Below are positions 26,387-35,424 of a stretch of DNA of 64,000 bases, one piece after another. The DNA comes from JAGQRJ01 sp041402045 (GTDB taxonomy: Bacteria > Planctomycetota > J058). The translations under genes were made by a program, and so were the position numbers. The notes below the pieces were generated by a model, which had not been told where the DNA came from, did no database searches, and saw only the letters and a program-made list of their open reading frames with translations. Each line of letters begins with the position of its first letter. Positions within the stretch are counted from its first letter, which is position 1. The stretch lies in assembly GCA_041402045.1 (NCBI GenBank), contig JAWKSZ010000039.1, positions 9,047 to 73,046 of the forward strand, written 5' to 3'.

Positions 26387-27717
26387 GTGGCGGCGCGCGG
26401 CTGGGCCTGGGCGACGCTGGGGCTGGCGCTCCTCGGGCTCGCCTGGCGCGTCGCGCTGGGGGGAGCGCCCCCGGCGACCTTCGACGAGGTCTCCTTCCAG
26501 CGCGCGCTGACCCAGTTCGACCTGCTCGCCTTCGAGCCGCACTTCCCGGGCTACGCCTTGAGCGTGTTCCTGGCGCGGATCCCCGCGGCCTTGGGGAGCG
26601 CCGCGCCCTACGCCTGGAGCGCCGGGCTGCTCGGGCTCGCGCTGACCCCGGCGCTCTACCGCGCCGGGGGCGGCGGCCCTGGGGGCACCCTCGCGGTCGC
26701 GGCGCTCGCGCTCTCGCCCTTGGCGCTGAGCGTGGGCGCGCGCCCGCTGGCCGACGGCGGCGCCAGCGCGCTGGCGGCGGGCGGGGTGGCCCTCGCCTGG
26801 CGCGCCCTCGAGGCAGGGCGCGCGCCCTGGGCCGCGGCCTGGATCCTGGGGGCGGCCGCGGCGGCCAAGCCCGACTACGCGCTGTTCGGCAGCGCGCTCC
26901 TGCCCGGCCTCGCGCGGGAAGGCTGGCGCCGACGGGCAGGGCTCCTGGCGGTCTGGGCTCTGGGGCCGCTGGCGGCGACCTGGGCCGCGGCGGGCGGCGC
27001 GGGGGGCGTGGCGCCCCTCCTGGCCGAGGCCGAGCGCTTCGTGCGCGGCCACGTGAGCGAGTGGGGGGGGACCGTGGCCAGCGACCGCGGGCCGCGGCTG
27101 GCGCGCTTCGGCCTGCCCCTGGGGGCCGCGGGGGGGGACCCGGGCTCGCCGGCCTGGCGCTGGGGGGGGTCCTCGCGCGCTACGCGCCCCTCCAGACGCG
27201 CCGCGCGGCGCTGTGGGCGGCGCTGCCCTACGCGCTCTACACGCTCTACGGCCAGAACCTCGCGCACCCGCGGCACCTGCTGCCGTTGGTGCTCGTGGGC
27301 GCGCTGCTCGCCGGCCGCGGGCTGAACCGGCTCCCGGCGCGCGCTGCGTGGCGAGCCGCCCTCGCCGCGAGCCTGATCCTGCTCCTGTTCAGCGGGAGCG
27401 CGCGTGAGACCGCCTTCCAGCGCGCCCGCGGCCGCCCGGCGGACCGGCTCCTGGCGCTGCTCGAGCTCGAGGACCCCCTCGAGACGCGGCTGTATGCCGG
27501 GTTCCTCGCGCGCCCGCTGCGCGAGCGCGCGCCGACCCTCGAGGTGCGCCCGGCTCGGGACCTGGCCCACGTGGCCGCGCTCTTGGCCGCGGACCCGACC
27601 CCGCCGCGGGTGGTGTGGGTGGCGCAAGACGTCCGCGGGGCCGAGCGCCTGGAGCCCGTGGTCGAGGACGGCGAGCTGCGGGTCTACCGCTGGGATCGAG
27701 GCCGGGCCGGTTTGTAA
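26387..27717 (+). CDS. Multi-pass membrane protein of glycosyltransferase (GT-C) type, frame broken at a poly-G tract
   Basis: The first part runs from a GTG at 26387 with about eight hydrophobic helices and an early acidic loop, PATFDEVSFQRALTQFD, that resembles the DE/DD loop of ArnT/GT39-type transferases. The frame then shifts near 27129-27136, an eight-G tract, and the sequence continues one base out of phase as GLAGLALGGVLARYAPLQTR to a stop at 27715-27717. One missing base would restore a 443-residue protein. This may be a sequencing error, a real mutation or, less likely, programmed slippage. No donor or acceptor can be inferred. Confidence 0.7.
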
Positions 27718-27745
27718 GACGCACACTCCGCCCCTCCAAGTGCTG

Positions 27746-27751
27746 TAGTTT
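27746..27751 (+). promoter_or_regulatory. -10-like element TAGTTT
   Basis: TGTAGTTTGG ends 23 bases before the GTG at 27775, the same spacing as for the genes at 9803 and 46702. A sigma-54-like sequence (27757-27771) lies between it and the start. Confidence 0.3.
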
Positions 27752-27756
27752 GGCCT

Positions 27757-27771
27757 TGGCCTGGAGGTTGC
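27757..27771 (+). promoter_or_regulatory. Sigma-54-like sequence overlapping the kinase ribosome site
   Basis: TGGCCTGGAGGTTGCT keeps TGG and TTGCT with GG and GC ten bases apart. It contains the GGAGG ribosome site of the GTG at 27775, so it could only work if the true start is the in-frame GTG at 27820, which has AAGGA upstream. I regard it as possible but weak. Confidence 0.2.
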
Positions 27772-27774
27772 TCC

Positions 27775-29316
27775 GTGGCCGATCCCGTGCCCGCGCCCGA
27801 CGACCCCGAAGGACACGCCGTGCTGCCGAGCCTCACCGCGCCCTTTCCTCTGACCCGCTACTTCGTGGCGACGGGGATCCTCACGACCCTGATCGTGGCG
27901 GCGTTCCTGGTGTGGGTCACCGCCGCCAGCATTCGCGAGGAGATCCTCCCGGAGTACGAGAGCTTCGCCGAGCGGGTGGCGCGGAACCTGAACCGGCAGG
28001 TCCACCGCGAGTTCATCGCGCCCACGATCGAGGCTCACGGCGACATCGACCTCGACCGCCCCGAGGTGCTCGAGGTCCTCGACGGCGTGGTCCGCGCGAA
28101 CGTGGCGGTGTTCGACGTGCAGGTCGTCTACCTGTTCGACCTCGAGGGGAACATTCGCTACTCGACCAACCTCGACCACCGCGGGTCCAAGATCCGCGAC
28201 AACCCCAACTACGAGCGCGCAGCAGCGGGGCAGACCTCCTCGGTGCTCGTGAACCGGGGCTCGCCCCTCGACGTGAGCGGGGAGCCCGGGGCGGTGACCC
28301 TGCTCGAGACCTACGTCCCGGTCTACGCCCTCGACGCGCGCGGCGAGGAGACCGCGCAGCAGGCCGGGGTGATCGAGGTCTACCAGGACGCGACGCGGAT
28401 CAGCGAGGAGATCCAGCGCGCCACCTGGCGGGCCGGGGTCTACACCGCCACCGCGTTCGTGGCGCTGATGCTCGCGCTCTGGCTCTGGATCCGCAAAGCC
28501 GAGCGCACGATCCACAACCAGACCGAGGCCGTGCTCAGCGCGAACCAGAAGCTCGCGGCGCTCTCCGCCGACCTCGAGCAGCAGGTGGCCGACCGCACGC
28601 GCCAGCTCCTGCGCGCCGAGACCCTGGCCACCGTGGGCGTCCTGGGGGCGGGGGTGGCCCACGAGGTCAACAACCCCGTGGCCTCGATCGCGACCTGCGC
28701 CCAGGGCCTGCTGCGCGACCTCAAGCAGCCGCAGAACGAGCGCGAGCAGGAGTGGCAAGAGTACCTCGAGATCATTCGGGACGAGGCGTTCCGGGTGAAG
28801 GAGATCACCCGCGGGCTGCTCGACTTCAGCCGCGGCTCGGGCCAAGGCGCCGAGGTCGTCGAGCTCGGCGCGCTGCTCGCGGGCACCGTGCGCCTGGCCA
28901 CGCCGCGGGCCAAGCAGGACCAGAAGTCGATCGTGCTCGAGCACGACGCGCCCCTCGAGCTCCGCGCGGACCCGGCTGGGCTGCGCCAGCTGACCCTGAA
29001 CCTGACCCTCAACGCCCTCGACGCCTCGCCCCAGGGCGGCGCCGTGACCTGGCGCGTGCGCGAGCGCGCGGGGCGAGCCGAGCTGGCCTGCCTCGACCAG
29101 GGCCCCGGGTTCAGCCCCGAGGCCCTGGCCCACGGCTTCGAGCCCTTCTTCAGCGGCAAGCCGACGGGCCAGGGGACCGGCCTCGGCCTGGCGATCGCCT
29201 ACGCGGTGGTCCGCGACCACGGCGGCACGATCGAGCTCTCGAACCCGCCCGGGGGGGGCGGGTGCGTGCGGATCGAGCTGCCCTTGACGCCCCCCGAACC
29301 CGAGCGCGCGACGTGA
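27775..29316 (+). CDS. Sensor histidine kinase with large periplasmic sensor domain
   Basis: 513 residues from a GTG seven bases after GGAGG; an alternative GTG 15 codons later also has a ribosome site. Membrane helices near residues 32-52 and 223-242 enclose a sensor region of about 170 residues that looks like a single Cache/PAS-like fold (VQVVYLFDLEGNIRYSTNL). A coiled coil (LAALSADLEQQVADRTRQLL) leads to H296 in GVAHEVNNPVAS, then N-box LTLNALDAS, DQGPGFS, FEPFFSGK and GTGLGLAIA. It is paired with the regulator starting 22 bases downstream. Confidence 0.95.
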   Translation: MADPVPAPDDPEGHAVLPSLTAPFPLTRYFVATGILTTLIVAAFLVWVTAASIREEILPEYESFAERVARNLNRQVHREFIAPTIEAHGDIDLDRPEVLEVLDGVVRANVAVFDVQVVYLFDLEGNIRYSTNLDHRGSKIRDNPNYERAAAGQTSSVLVNRGSPLDVSGEPGAVTLLETYVPVYALDARGEETAQQAGVIEVYQDATRISEEIQRATWRAGVYTATAFVALMLALWLWIRKAERTIHNQTEAVLSANQKLAALSADLEQQVADRTRQLLRAETLATVGVLGAGVAHEVNNPVASIATCAQGLLRDLKQPQNEREQEWQEYLEIIRDEAFRVKEITRGLLDFSRGSGQGAEVVELGALLAGTVRLATPRAKQDQKSIVLEHDAPLELRADPAGLRQLTLNLTLNALDASPQGGAVTWRVRERAGRAELACLDQGPGFSPEALAHGFEPFFSGKPTGQGTGLGLAIAYAVVRDHGGTIELSNPPGGGGCVRIELPLTPPEPERAT

Positions 29317-29338
29317 GCCGCTCGAGGCAGGAGCCCAC

Positions 29339-30700
29339 GTGAAGTCCGTGCTGATCATCGACGACGAAGCCACCCTGCGCCGGGTCCTGGCCAAGGAGCT
29401 GGGCAAGGCCGGGCACCGCGTGCTGACCGCCGAGAACGCCGCCGAAGGCCTGGCGCAGCTCGAGGCGCAGGACGTGCCGCTGGTGCTCCTGGACCTCAAG
29501 CTCCCCGATCGCTCGGGGCTCGAGGTGCTGCCGGAGATCAAGGCGCGCTGGCCGCTGACCGAGGTGATCGTGCTCACCGGGCACGGTACGGTCTCGACCG
29601 CGATCGAGGCGATCCGCCTGGGGGCCTACGACTACCAGCAGAAGCCGTGCGACCTGGACGAGCTCGAGGCGCTCCTGGCCAAGGCCCTCGAGCGGCGCAT
29701 GCTCGCGCTGCAGGCCGACGCGCTGACCCGCGGCGGCGAGCACCTCCCGATCGAGTGGGGCCAGAGCCAGGCCATGCAGCAGATCCGGCGTGACCTGGAG
29801 AAGGCCGCGCCCACCGACGCCCCGGTGCTGATCGTGGGCGAGAGCGGCACCGGCAAGGAGCTGATCGCGCGCCAGGTGCACGCCCACAGCCGCGTGGCCG
29901 ACAAGCCCTTCGTGGTCGTCAACTGCGGCGCGATCCCGCCCTCGCTGGTCGAGAGCACGCTGTTCGGCCACGAGCGCGGGGCGTTCACCGGGGCCGACAA
30001 GCGCAAGCTGGGGCTGGTGGAGGTCGCCGACGGCGGGACCTTCTTCCTCGACGAGCTGGGGGAGCTGCCCCCCGAGGTCCAGGTCAAGCTCCTGCGCTTC
30101 CTGCAGTCGGGGGAGGTGCTGCGCGTCGGCGCGCTCCAGCCCGTGCACGTCACGGTGCGGGTCGTCGCCGCGACCAACGTGGACATCGACCGCGCCGTCG
30201 AGCAGGGCGAGTTCCGCGAAGACCTGCTCTACCGCCTGGACACGATCCGGCTCCAGCTCCCGGCCCTGCGTGACCGGCCCGGGGACGTCGACCGCCTGGT
30301 CGCGCGCTTCCTGCGCGAGCTCGAGGCCAAGGGCCGCCCGCCGCGGCGCTTCAGCGACTCGGCGCTGCAGGCGCTGCGCAGCTACCCCTGGCCGGGCAAC
30401 GTGCGCGAGCTGCGCGCGGTGATCGAGCGCCTGTGCATCCTGAGCGAGGGGCCCGAGGTCGGGGTGGACGAGGTCCAGAGCCGCCTGCGGGGGGGCTCGG
30501 TCCAGGGCGGGACCTTCCCCCTGATCCCGATCCGCGAGGCCGAGGAGCGCCTGGTGCGCCTGGCCCTCGACCGCTACCCCGGCGACAAGCCCGCCGCCGC
30601 CGACGTGCTGGGGATCTCGCTCAAGACGCTCTACAACAAGATCAAGGCCTTCGGGATCACCGACCAGATCACCCCCCGCCGCAAGACGGTCGACGGGTGA
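29339..30700 (+). CDS. NtrC-type sigma-54-dependent response regulator
   Basis: 453 residues from a GTG with AGGAG upstream. Receiver domain with D52 (LVLLDLKLPD) and Lys in YQQKPCD; AAA+ domain with GESGTGKE, the complete GAFTGA loop (GHERGAFTGADKRK) and FFLDELGELP; C-terminal Fis-like helix-turn-helix (AADVLGISLKTLYNKIKAFG). It acts with the kinase encoded upstream to switch on sigma-54 promoters. Its stop overlaps the GTG of the FAD oxidoreductase, which is therefore probably cotranscribed. Confidence 0.95.
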   Translation: MKSVLIIDDEATLRRVLAKELGKAGHRVLTAENAAEGLAQLEAQDVPLVLLDLKLPDRSGLEVLPEIKARWPLTEVIVLTGHGTVSTAIEAIRLGAYDYQQKPCDLDELEALLAKALERRMLALQADALTRGGEHLPIEWGQSQAMQQIRRDLEKAAPTDAPVLIVGESGTGKELIARQVHAHSRVADKPFVVVNCGAIPPSLVESTLFGHERGAFTGADKRKLGLVEVADGGTFFLDELGELPPEVQVKLLRFLQSGEVLRVGALQPVHVTVRVVAATNVDIDRAVEQGEFREDLLYRLDTIRLQLPALRDRPGDVDRLVARFLRELEAKGRPPRRFSDSALQALRSYPWPGNVRELRAVIERLCILSEGPEVGVDEVQSRLRGGSVQGGTFPLIPIREAEERLVRLALDRYPGDKPAAADVLGISLKTLYNKIKAFGITDQITPRRKTVDG

Positions 30701-32127
30701 GCCCTCCGCGCCGCCTGCGCGCCGACGTGGCGATCCTCGGCGGCGGGCCCGCGGGGCTGGGCGCCGCGTGGGCGCTCGCCGGCTCCGGGGCGCGGGTGGT
30801 GCTCGTCGAGCGCGAGGCCGAGGTCGGCGGGCTGTGCCGGACCCACGTCCAGGACGGCTACCGCTTCGACATGGGCGGGCACCGGTTCATCACCGCCGAC
30901 CGCCCGCTGCTCGACCGCGTGACCCGGCTCCTGGGGGACGAGCTCCTGCTCGCCGAGCGCCGCAGCGAGGTCGCGCTCCTCGGGCGGCGCTTCCGCTACC
31001 CCCTCGAGCTCAAGGACCTCCTGGCGAACCTGCCCCCGCGCCTCGCGGCGCGCGCGCTGGCGAGCTACGTCAAGGCGCGTTGGCGCCGCGACGCCTCGCC
31101 GCCCGAGACCTTCGAGGCCTGGGCCACCCAGCGCTTCGGGCGCGCGCTCTACGAGCTCTTCCTCGGGCCCTACACCGAGAAGGTGTGGGGCGTGCCCCCC
31201 GCCGAGCTCTCCGCCGAGTGGGCCTCGCAGCGGATCTCGCTGCTCGACCTCAAGGACGTGCTGCGCTGGCTCCTGCGCCGCCAGCGCGGGCGCCCGCCTC
31301 GGACCTACGCCAAGAGCTTCCTCTACCCGCGGCTGGGCATGGGCCAGCTCTTCACCCGGATCGGCGAGGCCGCCGCCGCGGGCGGGGTCGAGACCCTGCG
31401 CGGGGCCCGCGCTCGCGGGCTCGTGCTCGCGGGCCGACGGGTGCAGGCCGTGGAGCTGGACACCGCTCAGGGACCGGCGCTGCTCGAGGCCGAGCACGTG
31501 CTCTCCACCGTCCCGCTCTCGCAGCTCCTGAGCTGGCTCCCCGCCGGCCGCGGGCTGGCGGCGCGCTTCCCGTTCCGCCCCGTGCGCTTCCTGAACCTCG
31601 CCCTGAACCGCGGCTCGGTGCTCCCGGTCACCTGGCGCTACGTGGGGGAGCAGCGCTTCCGCGCGGGGCGGCTGCAGGAGCCGAACAAGCGCAGCCCGTT
31701 CATGGCGCCCAGGGGGCGCAGCTCGCTCATGGTCGAGGTGCCCCACGCAGCGGGGGACGCGATCGACCTCGCCTCCGACGCGGAGCTCCTCGAGCAGCTG
31801 TGGCCCGAGCTCGAGGGGCTCGAGGTCGGGGTCTCTCGCGCCGAGCTGCGCTTCGCGTTCTCGGTGCGCGCCCCCGAGGCCTACCCCGTGCACCTGCGCG
31901 GGACCGAGGCCGCGCGGGCCGAGGCCCTGGCCCTCGTGGATCAGCTGGAGAACCTGCGCAGCTTCGGGCGTCAGGGCGGGTTCCGCTTCGTGTTCTCGGA
32001 CGCCTGCCTGCGCATGGGCCTCGACGCTGGCGCGGGGCTGCTCGCGGGGGCCACCCCCGCGAGCCTCGCCCTGGCTCAGGTCCAGAGCGCGCGGCGCCTG
32101 GTCGAGGTCGAGTCGGTGGTCGGCTAA
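30697..32127 (+). CDS. FAD-dependent oxidoreductase (amine oxidase / protoporphyrinogen oxidase-like)
   Basis: 476 residues from a GTG overlapping the regulator stop. The FAD-binding Rossmann motif GGGPAGLGAAWALAGSG (14-30) is followed by VEREAEVGGLCRT and FDMGGHRFIT, the fingerprint of UDP-galactopyranose-mutase/desaturase-like flavoproteins. Later segments YTEKVWGVPP and YPRLGMGQL also fit that group. It probably acts in the cytoplasm on a lipid- or sugar-type substrate, which cannot be specified. A large hairpin follows the stop. Confidence 0.9.
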   Translation: MSPPRRLRADVAILGGGPAGLGAAWALAGSGARVVLVEREAEVGGLCRTHVQDGYRFDMGGHRFITADRPLLDRVTRLLGDELLLAERRSEVALLGRRFRYPLELKDLLANLPPRLAARALASYVKARWRRDASPPETFEAWATQRFGRALYELFLGPYTEKVWGVPPAELSAEWASQRISLLDLKDVLRWLLRRQRGRPPRTYAKSFLYPRLGMGQLFTRIGEAAAAGGVETLRGARARGLVLAGRRVQAVELDTAQGPALLEAEHVLSTVPLSQLLSWLPAGRGLAARFPFRPVRFLNLALNRGSVLPVTWRYVGEQRFRAGRLQEPNKRSPFMAPRGRSSLMVEVPHAAGDAIDLASDAELLEQLWPELEGLEVGVSRAELRFAFSVRAPEAYPVHLRGTEAARAEALALVDQLENLRSFGRQGGFRFVFSDACLRMGLDAGAGLLAGATPASLALAQVQSARRLVEVESVVG

Positions 32128-32211
32128 ACGGAAGCGCGCGACTCTGAGTACTGAGACCGCGTGCTGACCTCCCACCGAATCGCGCCCGACCCAGCGAAGC
32201 CTCTCCTGGAA

Positions 32212-32302
32212 ACCAGAGTCACGATCCTGAGCGGGCGAGCGAGCGCCAGATCGCTGACGACATGGGAGCCACCCTCGCCCGCTCAGAATCGTGAACTCTG
32301 GT
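32212..32302. terminator. Long imperfect hairpin between convergent genes
   Basis: ACCAGAGTCACGATCCTGAG and CGGGCGAG pair with CTCGCCCGCTCAGAATCG and TGAACTCTGGT, about 28 base pairs with one mismatch and one bulge around a 35-base loop. It ends at the stop codon of the beta-barrel gene and could end transcripts from both sides. Part of the arm recurs at 16288-16302. Confidence 0.6.
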
Positions 32303-33646
32303 CTAGAACGAGTAGCCCAGCTCGAGGTAGATCACGCGCCCGGGGTCGCCGGGGCCGTGGGCCCACTCGTAGCCGGCCTTGAACAGCACCCCGGGGTAGG
32401 GGATCCAGCCCACGCCCACGTGGTAGCGCTCGACGTCGAGGACCTCGCGCGTGCGCTCGTCACGGTCGGCCTTGCCGTAGCGGAAGGCGACGAACACCTC
32501 CTCCAGCAGGAAGCGCTCGAGCTTCCAGTGGTAGGCGGCCAGGGCGTAGACCCCGATCCCCTCGCGCATGCGGGCCCCGGACGCGAGGGGCTCGACCCGG
32601 CTCCAGATCGCCTCGGCCCGCAGGCGCAGCCCGCCGACGAAGAGCTCGGCGTCGGCCCCCCAGAAGGTGACCCGGCGCTTCTCGTCGCGGTCGTACTCGC
32701 CGGTGAGGAACGACCCGCCCAGGCTGAGCTTGATCGCGGTGGGGAGGGCCGCCTCTCCGGGGCCCGCGCCCTTGCGCTGCGGGTCGAGGTCGAACACGGT
32801 CCAGCCCAGGCGTCCGGAATACTGCGGCGCGGAGTTCGTGTCCTTGCGGAACTGCTTGGGGCGGTCCTCGCGGTCGGGGCCCGTGAGGCCCTTGCTGATC
32901 CCCAGCTCGAGCTCCACCTCGCCGCCGAGGAACCCCACGGGCTCGGTCCACCACACGTAGGCTCCGGTGTCGGAGTAGGTCCCGGGGAACACGCGGCGGA
33001 AGGCCGCCGGGCGGTTCGCGAGCTCGTTGCGCGGGGGGGCGTAGTAGCGGCGCTCGAGCCCGAAGGGGACCGGCTCGCGTCCAAAGCGGATCCGCAGGCG
33101 GTCGCTGAGCAGGGGCCGCAGCTCGAGGACCAGCAGCTCGACCTCGACCTCGAGCTTGCGCTCACCTTCGCCGAGGTCGCTCTCGAGCTCCGCTTCGCCC
33201 AGCGCGCCGATCCAGCGGGTCGGGAAGTAGGAGAGGTAGAGGTCGACCGACGAGAGCTCGAACGCGTTGTCCTCGAGCAGCTCCACCGACTCGCCCTGGC
33301 GGGTGATCGCGAGGGTGCCGTTGGCGCGGCCGTGGAACTCGAGGGGCGGGGCTGGGGGGAGCGGGTCCACCGCGTCGAGGTCGAAGCTCGCGCCCGCCGT
33401 CGCGGAGTCGACGGGCGCGGGGTCGGCGAAGGGGTCCGGCGGGTCGACGAGGGGGTCGGGGCTGGCGAAGGGGTCCGGGGGGTCGACGAGGGGGTCGGGG
33501 CTGGCGAAGGGGTCCGGGGGATCGACGAGGGGGTCGGCGAAGGGATCGGGCGGGTCGATCAAGGGGTTCGGCGGGTCGTCCGCCCACACCGCCCCCGCCA
33601 GGCCTACGAGCAGGCTCGCGCTCAGCACGGGCAGCGTCCAGCGCAT
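32303..33646 (-). CDS. Outer-membrane beta-barrel (porin-like) protein with N-terminal PDPF repeats
   Basis: 447 residues from an ATG at 33646. Signal peptide to about residue 23 (LVGLAGAVWA). Residues 25-75 are tandem PLVDPPDPFASPD repeats; the rest is a barrel of amphipathic strands (FELSSVDLYLSYF, LRIRFGREPVPFGLERRYY, YHVGVGWIPYPGVLFKAGYEW) ending in a terminal Phe (LELGYSF). The GREPVPFG segment is typical of phosphate-selective porin O/P-like proteins. It should form a channel or carry a passenger in the outer membrane; the repeats would lie in the periplasm. Specificity is unknown. Confidence 0.85.
   Translation of the reverse strand: MRWTLPVLSASLLVGLAGAVWADDPPNPLIDPPDPFADPLVDPPDPFASPDPLVDPPDPFASPDPLVDPPDPFADPAPVDSATAGASFDLDAVDPLPPAPPLEFHGRANGTLAITRQGESVELLEDNAFELSSVDLYLSYFPTRWIGALGEAELESDLGEGERKLEVEVELLVLELRPLLSDRLRIRFGREPVPFGLERRYYAPPRNELANRPAAFRRVFPGTYSDTGAYVWWTEPVGFLGGEVELELGISKGLTGPDREDRPKQFRKDTNSAPQYSGRLGWTVFDLDPQRKGAGPGEAALPTAIKLSLGGSFLTGEYDRDEKRRVTFWGADAELFVGGLRLRAEAIWSRVEPLASGARMREGIGVYALAAYHWKLERFLLEEVFVAFRYGKADRDERTREVLDVERYHVGVGWIPYPGVLFKAGYEWAHGPGDPGRVIYLELGYSF
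33431..33541 (-). repeat. 39-bp in-frame tandem repeat encoding PLVDPPDPFASPD
   Basis: Two full 39-base units (33431-33469 and 33470-33508) differ by single bases, and a third lacks six bases (33509-33541). All keep the frame, so the N-terminal segment of the barrel protein can vary in length. Confidence 0.8.
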
Positions 33647-33896
33647 GGGGACCTCGGGTCGGTGGGTCACGATTGTGGCGCGTCTGCCGGCGGCGTGCGA
33701 CGCCGAGCGGTGCGTTTCGGCTCGAGCCCGGTGCGTCCCACGGCTCTTTTCGTGCGCATTTCGCCCGAGCCGGAGACCGTCGCACTCTGCGACGAGCGCA
33801 GGGCTTAGCGCCAGGCCCCGGAGTTGCGCCTCGGGCCTCTCGAAGGCAGGCGGTCGAGCTCCGGGAGGAGGAGCTCGAGCGAAGGAAGGACCCAGC

Positions 33897-35423
33897 ATGC
33901 GCACACTGATCTACCCCCTCGGGCTCGCACTCTGTCTGGTCGCTTGGGGCTGCGGCGGCGGCGGCGGCGGCGGCGGCTTCACGGTCGCGGCGGTCTCCAG
34001 CGGCAGCAGCGGGAGCACCAGCAGCCAGGGAGGCGGAGCGCCGGTCGGCTCAGGGGCGGTCTCGGGCCTCTACTCCCTGAGCGCCGTGCACGGCGCGGTC
34101 GTCTACTCCGACACGGCGAGCGGTGAGCGCTTCGGCTTCGTCGACGACCAGGGGATCGCCTACGTGGTGTCCGACACCGCGTCGCTCGCGGCCTTCGACG
34201 CCCACCCCGGGAGCTACCTGACCCTCGACGCCGTGGCCGCGGTCAGCAGCGCCGGGCCCCACGTGCTGGAGCGGATCGAGCGCCTGGAGCTGGACGACGT
34301 GGTCACCGTCGCCAGCCGGCAGCTCTCGCAAGGCGTCGCGCCGCTGCCCGTGCTGCGCTCCAGCGCGGGGGAGACCTTCGCCGTGGAGGGCCCGCTCGCG
34401 GCGCAGATCGCCGGGGCGGCCATGCAGGTCCCCCTGTTCGTGACGGGGGTGCGCGGGACGACGAACGCCCAGGGCGAGGTCGCGCTGCGGGTCACCTCCT
34501 GGCGCGCGTCGCGGCAGGTGCGCTACGAGCGCTGGCTCCCCGGGGGCACGGCGCCGGTGCAGGTCGCGTCCATGGACGACGTGGTCGCGGGGGGCGGGAC
34601 CTACCACCTCTCCACCGACCAGCCCGCGACCAGCGGCGACGTGGTCTACGTGGTCCAGGCCGGCGACACCCTGGGGGCGATCGCGGCGACCTACAACACC
34701 ACGGTGGCCGCGATCGCGGCGCGCAACATGATCGCCAACGTGAACGTGATCAGCGTGGGCATGCAGCTCGTGATCCCGGGCGCGGGACAGGCCACCCCCG
34801 CGCTGCGCAGCGGGGCCGACGGCCGGCTCGACGCCCTCGACACGCAGACCCTGGACGGGCTCGTGGCGGGGGTCGACTTCGCCAACGTGCCGCGTCAGTT
34901 CGCCGGGGACCCGAGCGGGTTCACCGAGGTCCTGCGCTACGGCGACAGCGGGCTCGCGGTGCAGATCGAGGTCCAGCAGGGGGCGACCCTGACCCCGGCC
35001 CTCGAGCGGCTGCGCGACCACCTGCGCGACTTCGAGCAGGCCCCGAGCGTCTCGCGCTACGAGCGCCTCGAGCGCGGGCTGGACTCGGCGGTGACCGCCC
35101 CCGCGATCCACGTGATCCGTGACGCCGCGACCCTGGCCACGGTGTGGCAGCAGCACGACCCCACCGGCGCCGCGCCGTTGCCGGCCGTGGACTTCTCCCA
35201 GGAGGCGCTGATCGCGGTGTTCCTCGGGGCGCAGGCGACGGTGGGCGGGGTGGCCCCCGCGGTGCGGGTGGAGCGGCTCGAGCGCCTGGGCTCGGCGCTG
35301 GTGCTCGACACCGCGCGCGACGAGCTCGGGGGCGTCGTCGCCGCCAGCACCACGCCCTACGAGCTGCTGCGGGTCTCGCTGGCCGGGGCCAACGGCCGGG
35401 TGTTCACCGACCGCGCCCCATGA
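33897..35423 (+). CDS. Lipoprotein with LysM and PrcB-like domains
   Basis: 508 residues from an ATG after GAAGGAAGGA. The signal ends in the lipobox VAWGC (Cys 19), followed by eight Gly residues and a Ser/Gly linker to about 50. A strand-rich region (55-245) precedes a LysM domain (248-296, VVYVVQAGDTLGAIAATYN to VGMQLVIPG), which should bind peptidoglycan. Residues 400-508 resemble the PrcB C-terminal domain (AATLATVWQQHDP, VDFSQEALIAVFLGAQ). The combination suggests an envelope protein attached to the cell wall. Its stop is one base from that of the convergent mscL. Confidence 0.85.
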   Translation: MRTLIYPLGLALCLVAWGCGGGGGGGGFTVAAVSSGSSGSTSSQGGGAPVGSGAVSGLYSLSAVHGAVVYSDTASGERFGFVDDQGIAYVVSDTASLAAFDAHPGSYLTLDAVAAVSSAGPHVLERIERLELDDVVTVASRQLSQGVAPLPVLRSSAGETFAVEGPLAAQIAGAAMQVPLFVTGVRGTTNAQGEVALRVTSWRASRQVRYERWLPGGTAPVQVASMDDVVAGGGTYHLSTDQPATSGDVVYVVQAGDTLGAIAATYNTTVAAIAARNMIANVNVISVGMQLVIPGAGQATPALRSGADGRLDALDTQTLDGLVAGVDFANVPRQFAGDPSGFTEVLRYGDSGLAVQIEVQQGATLTPALERLRDHLRDFEQAPSVSRYERLERGLDSAVTAPAIHVIRDAATLATVWQQHDPTGAAPLPAVDFSQEALIAVFLGAQATVGGVAPAVRVERLERLGSALVLDTARDELGGVVAASTTPYELLRVSLAGANGRVFTDRAP

Positions 35424-35424
35424 C

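Noticed and set aside
27757..27771. Sigma-54 promoter for the second histidine kinase
   Set aside because: It overlaps the ribosome site and would start transcription after the best start codon; kept only as a low-confidence site.
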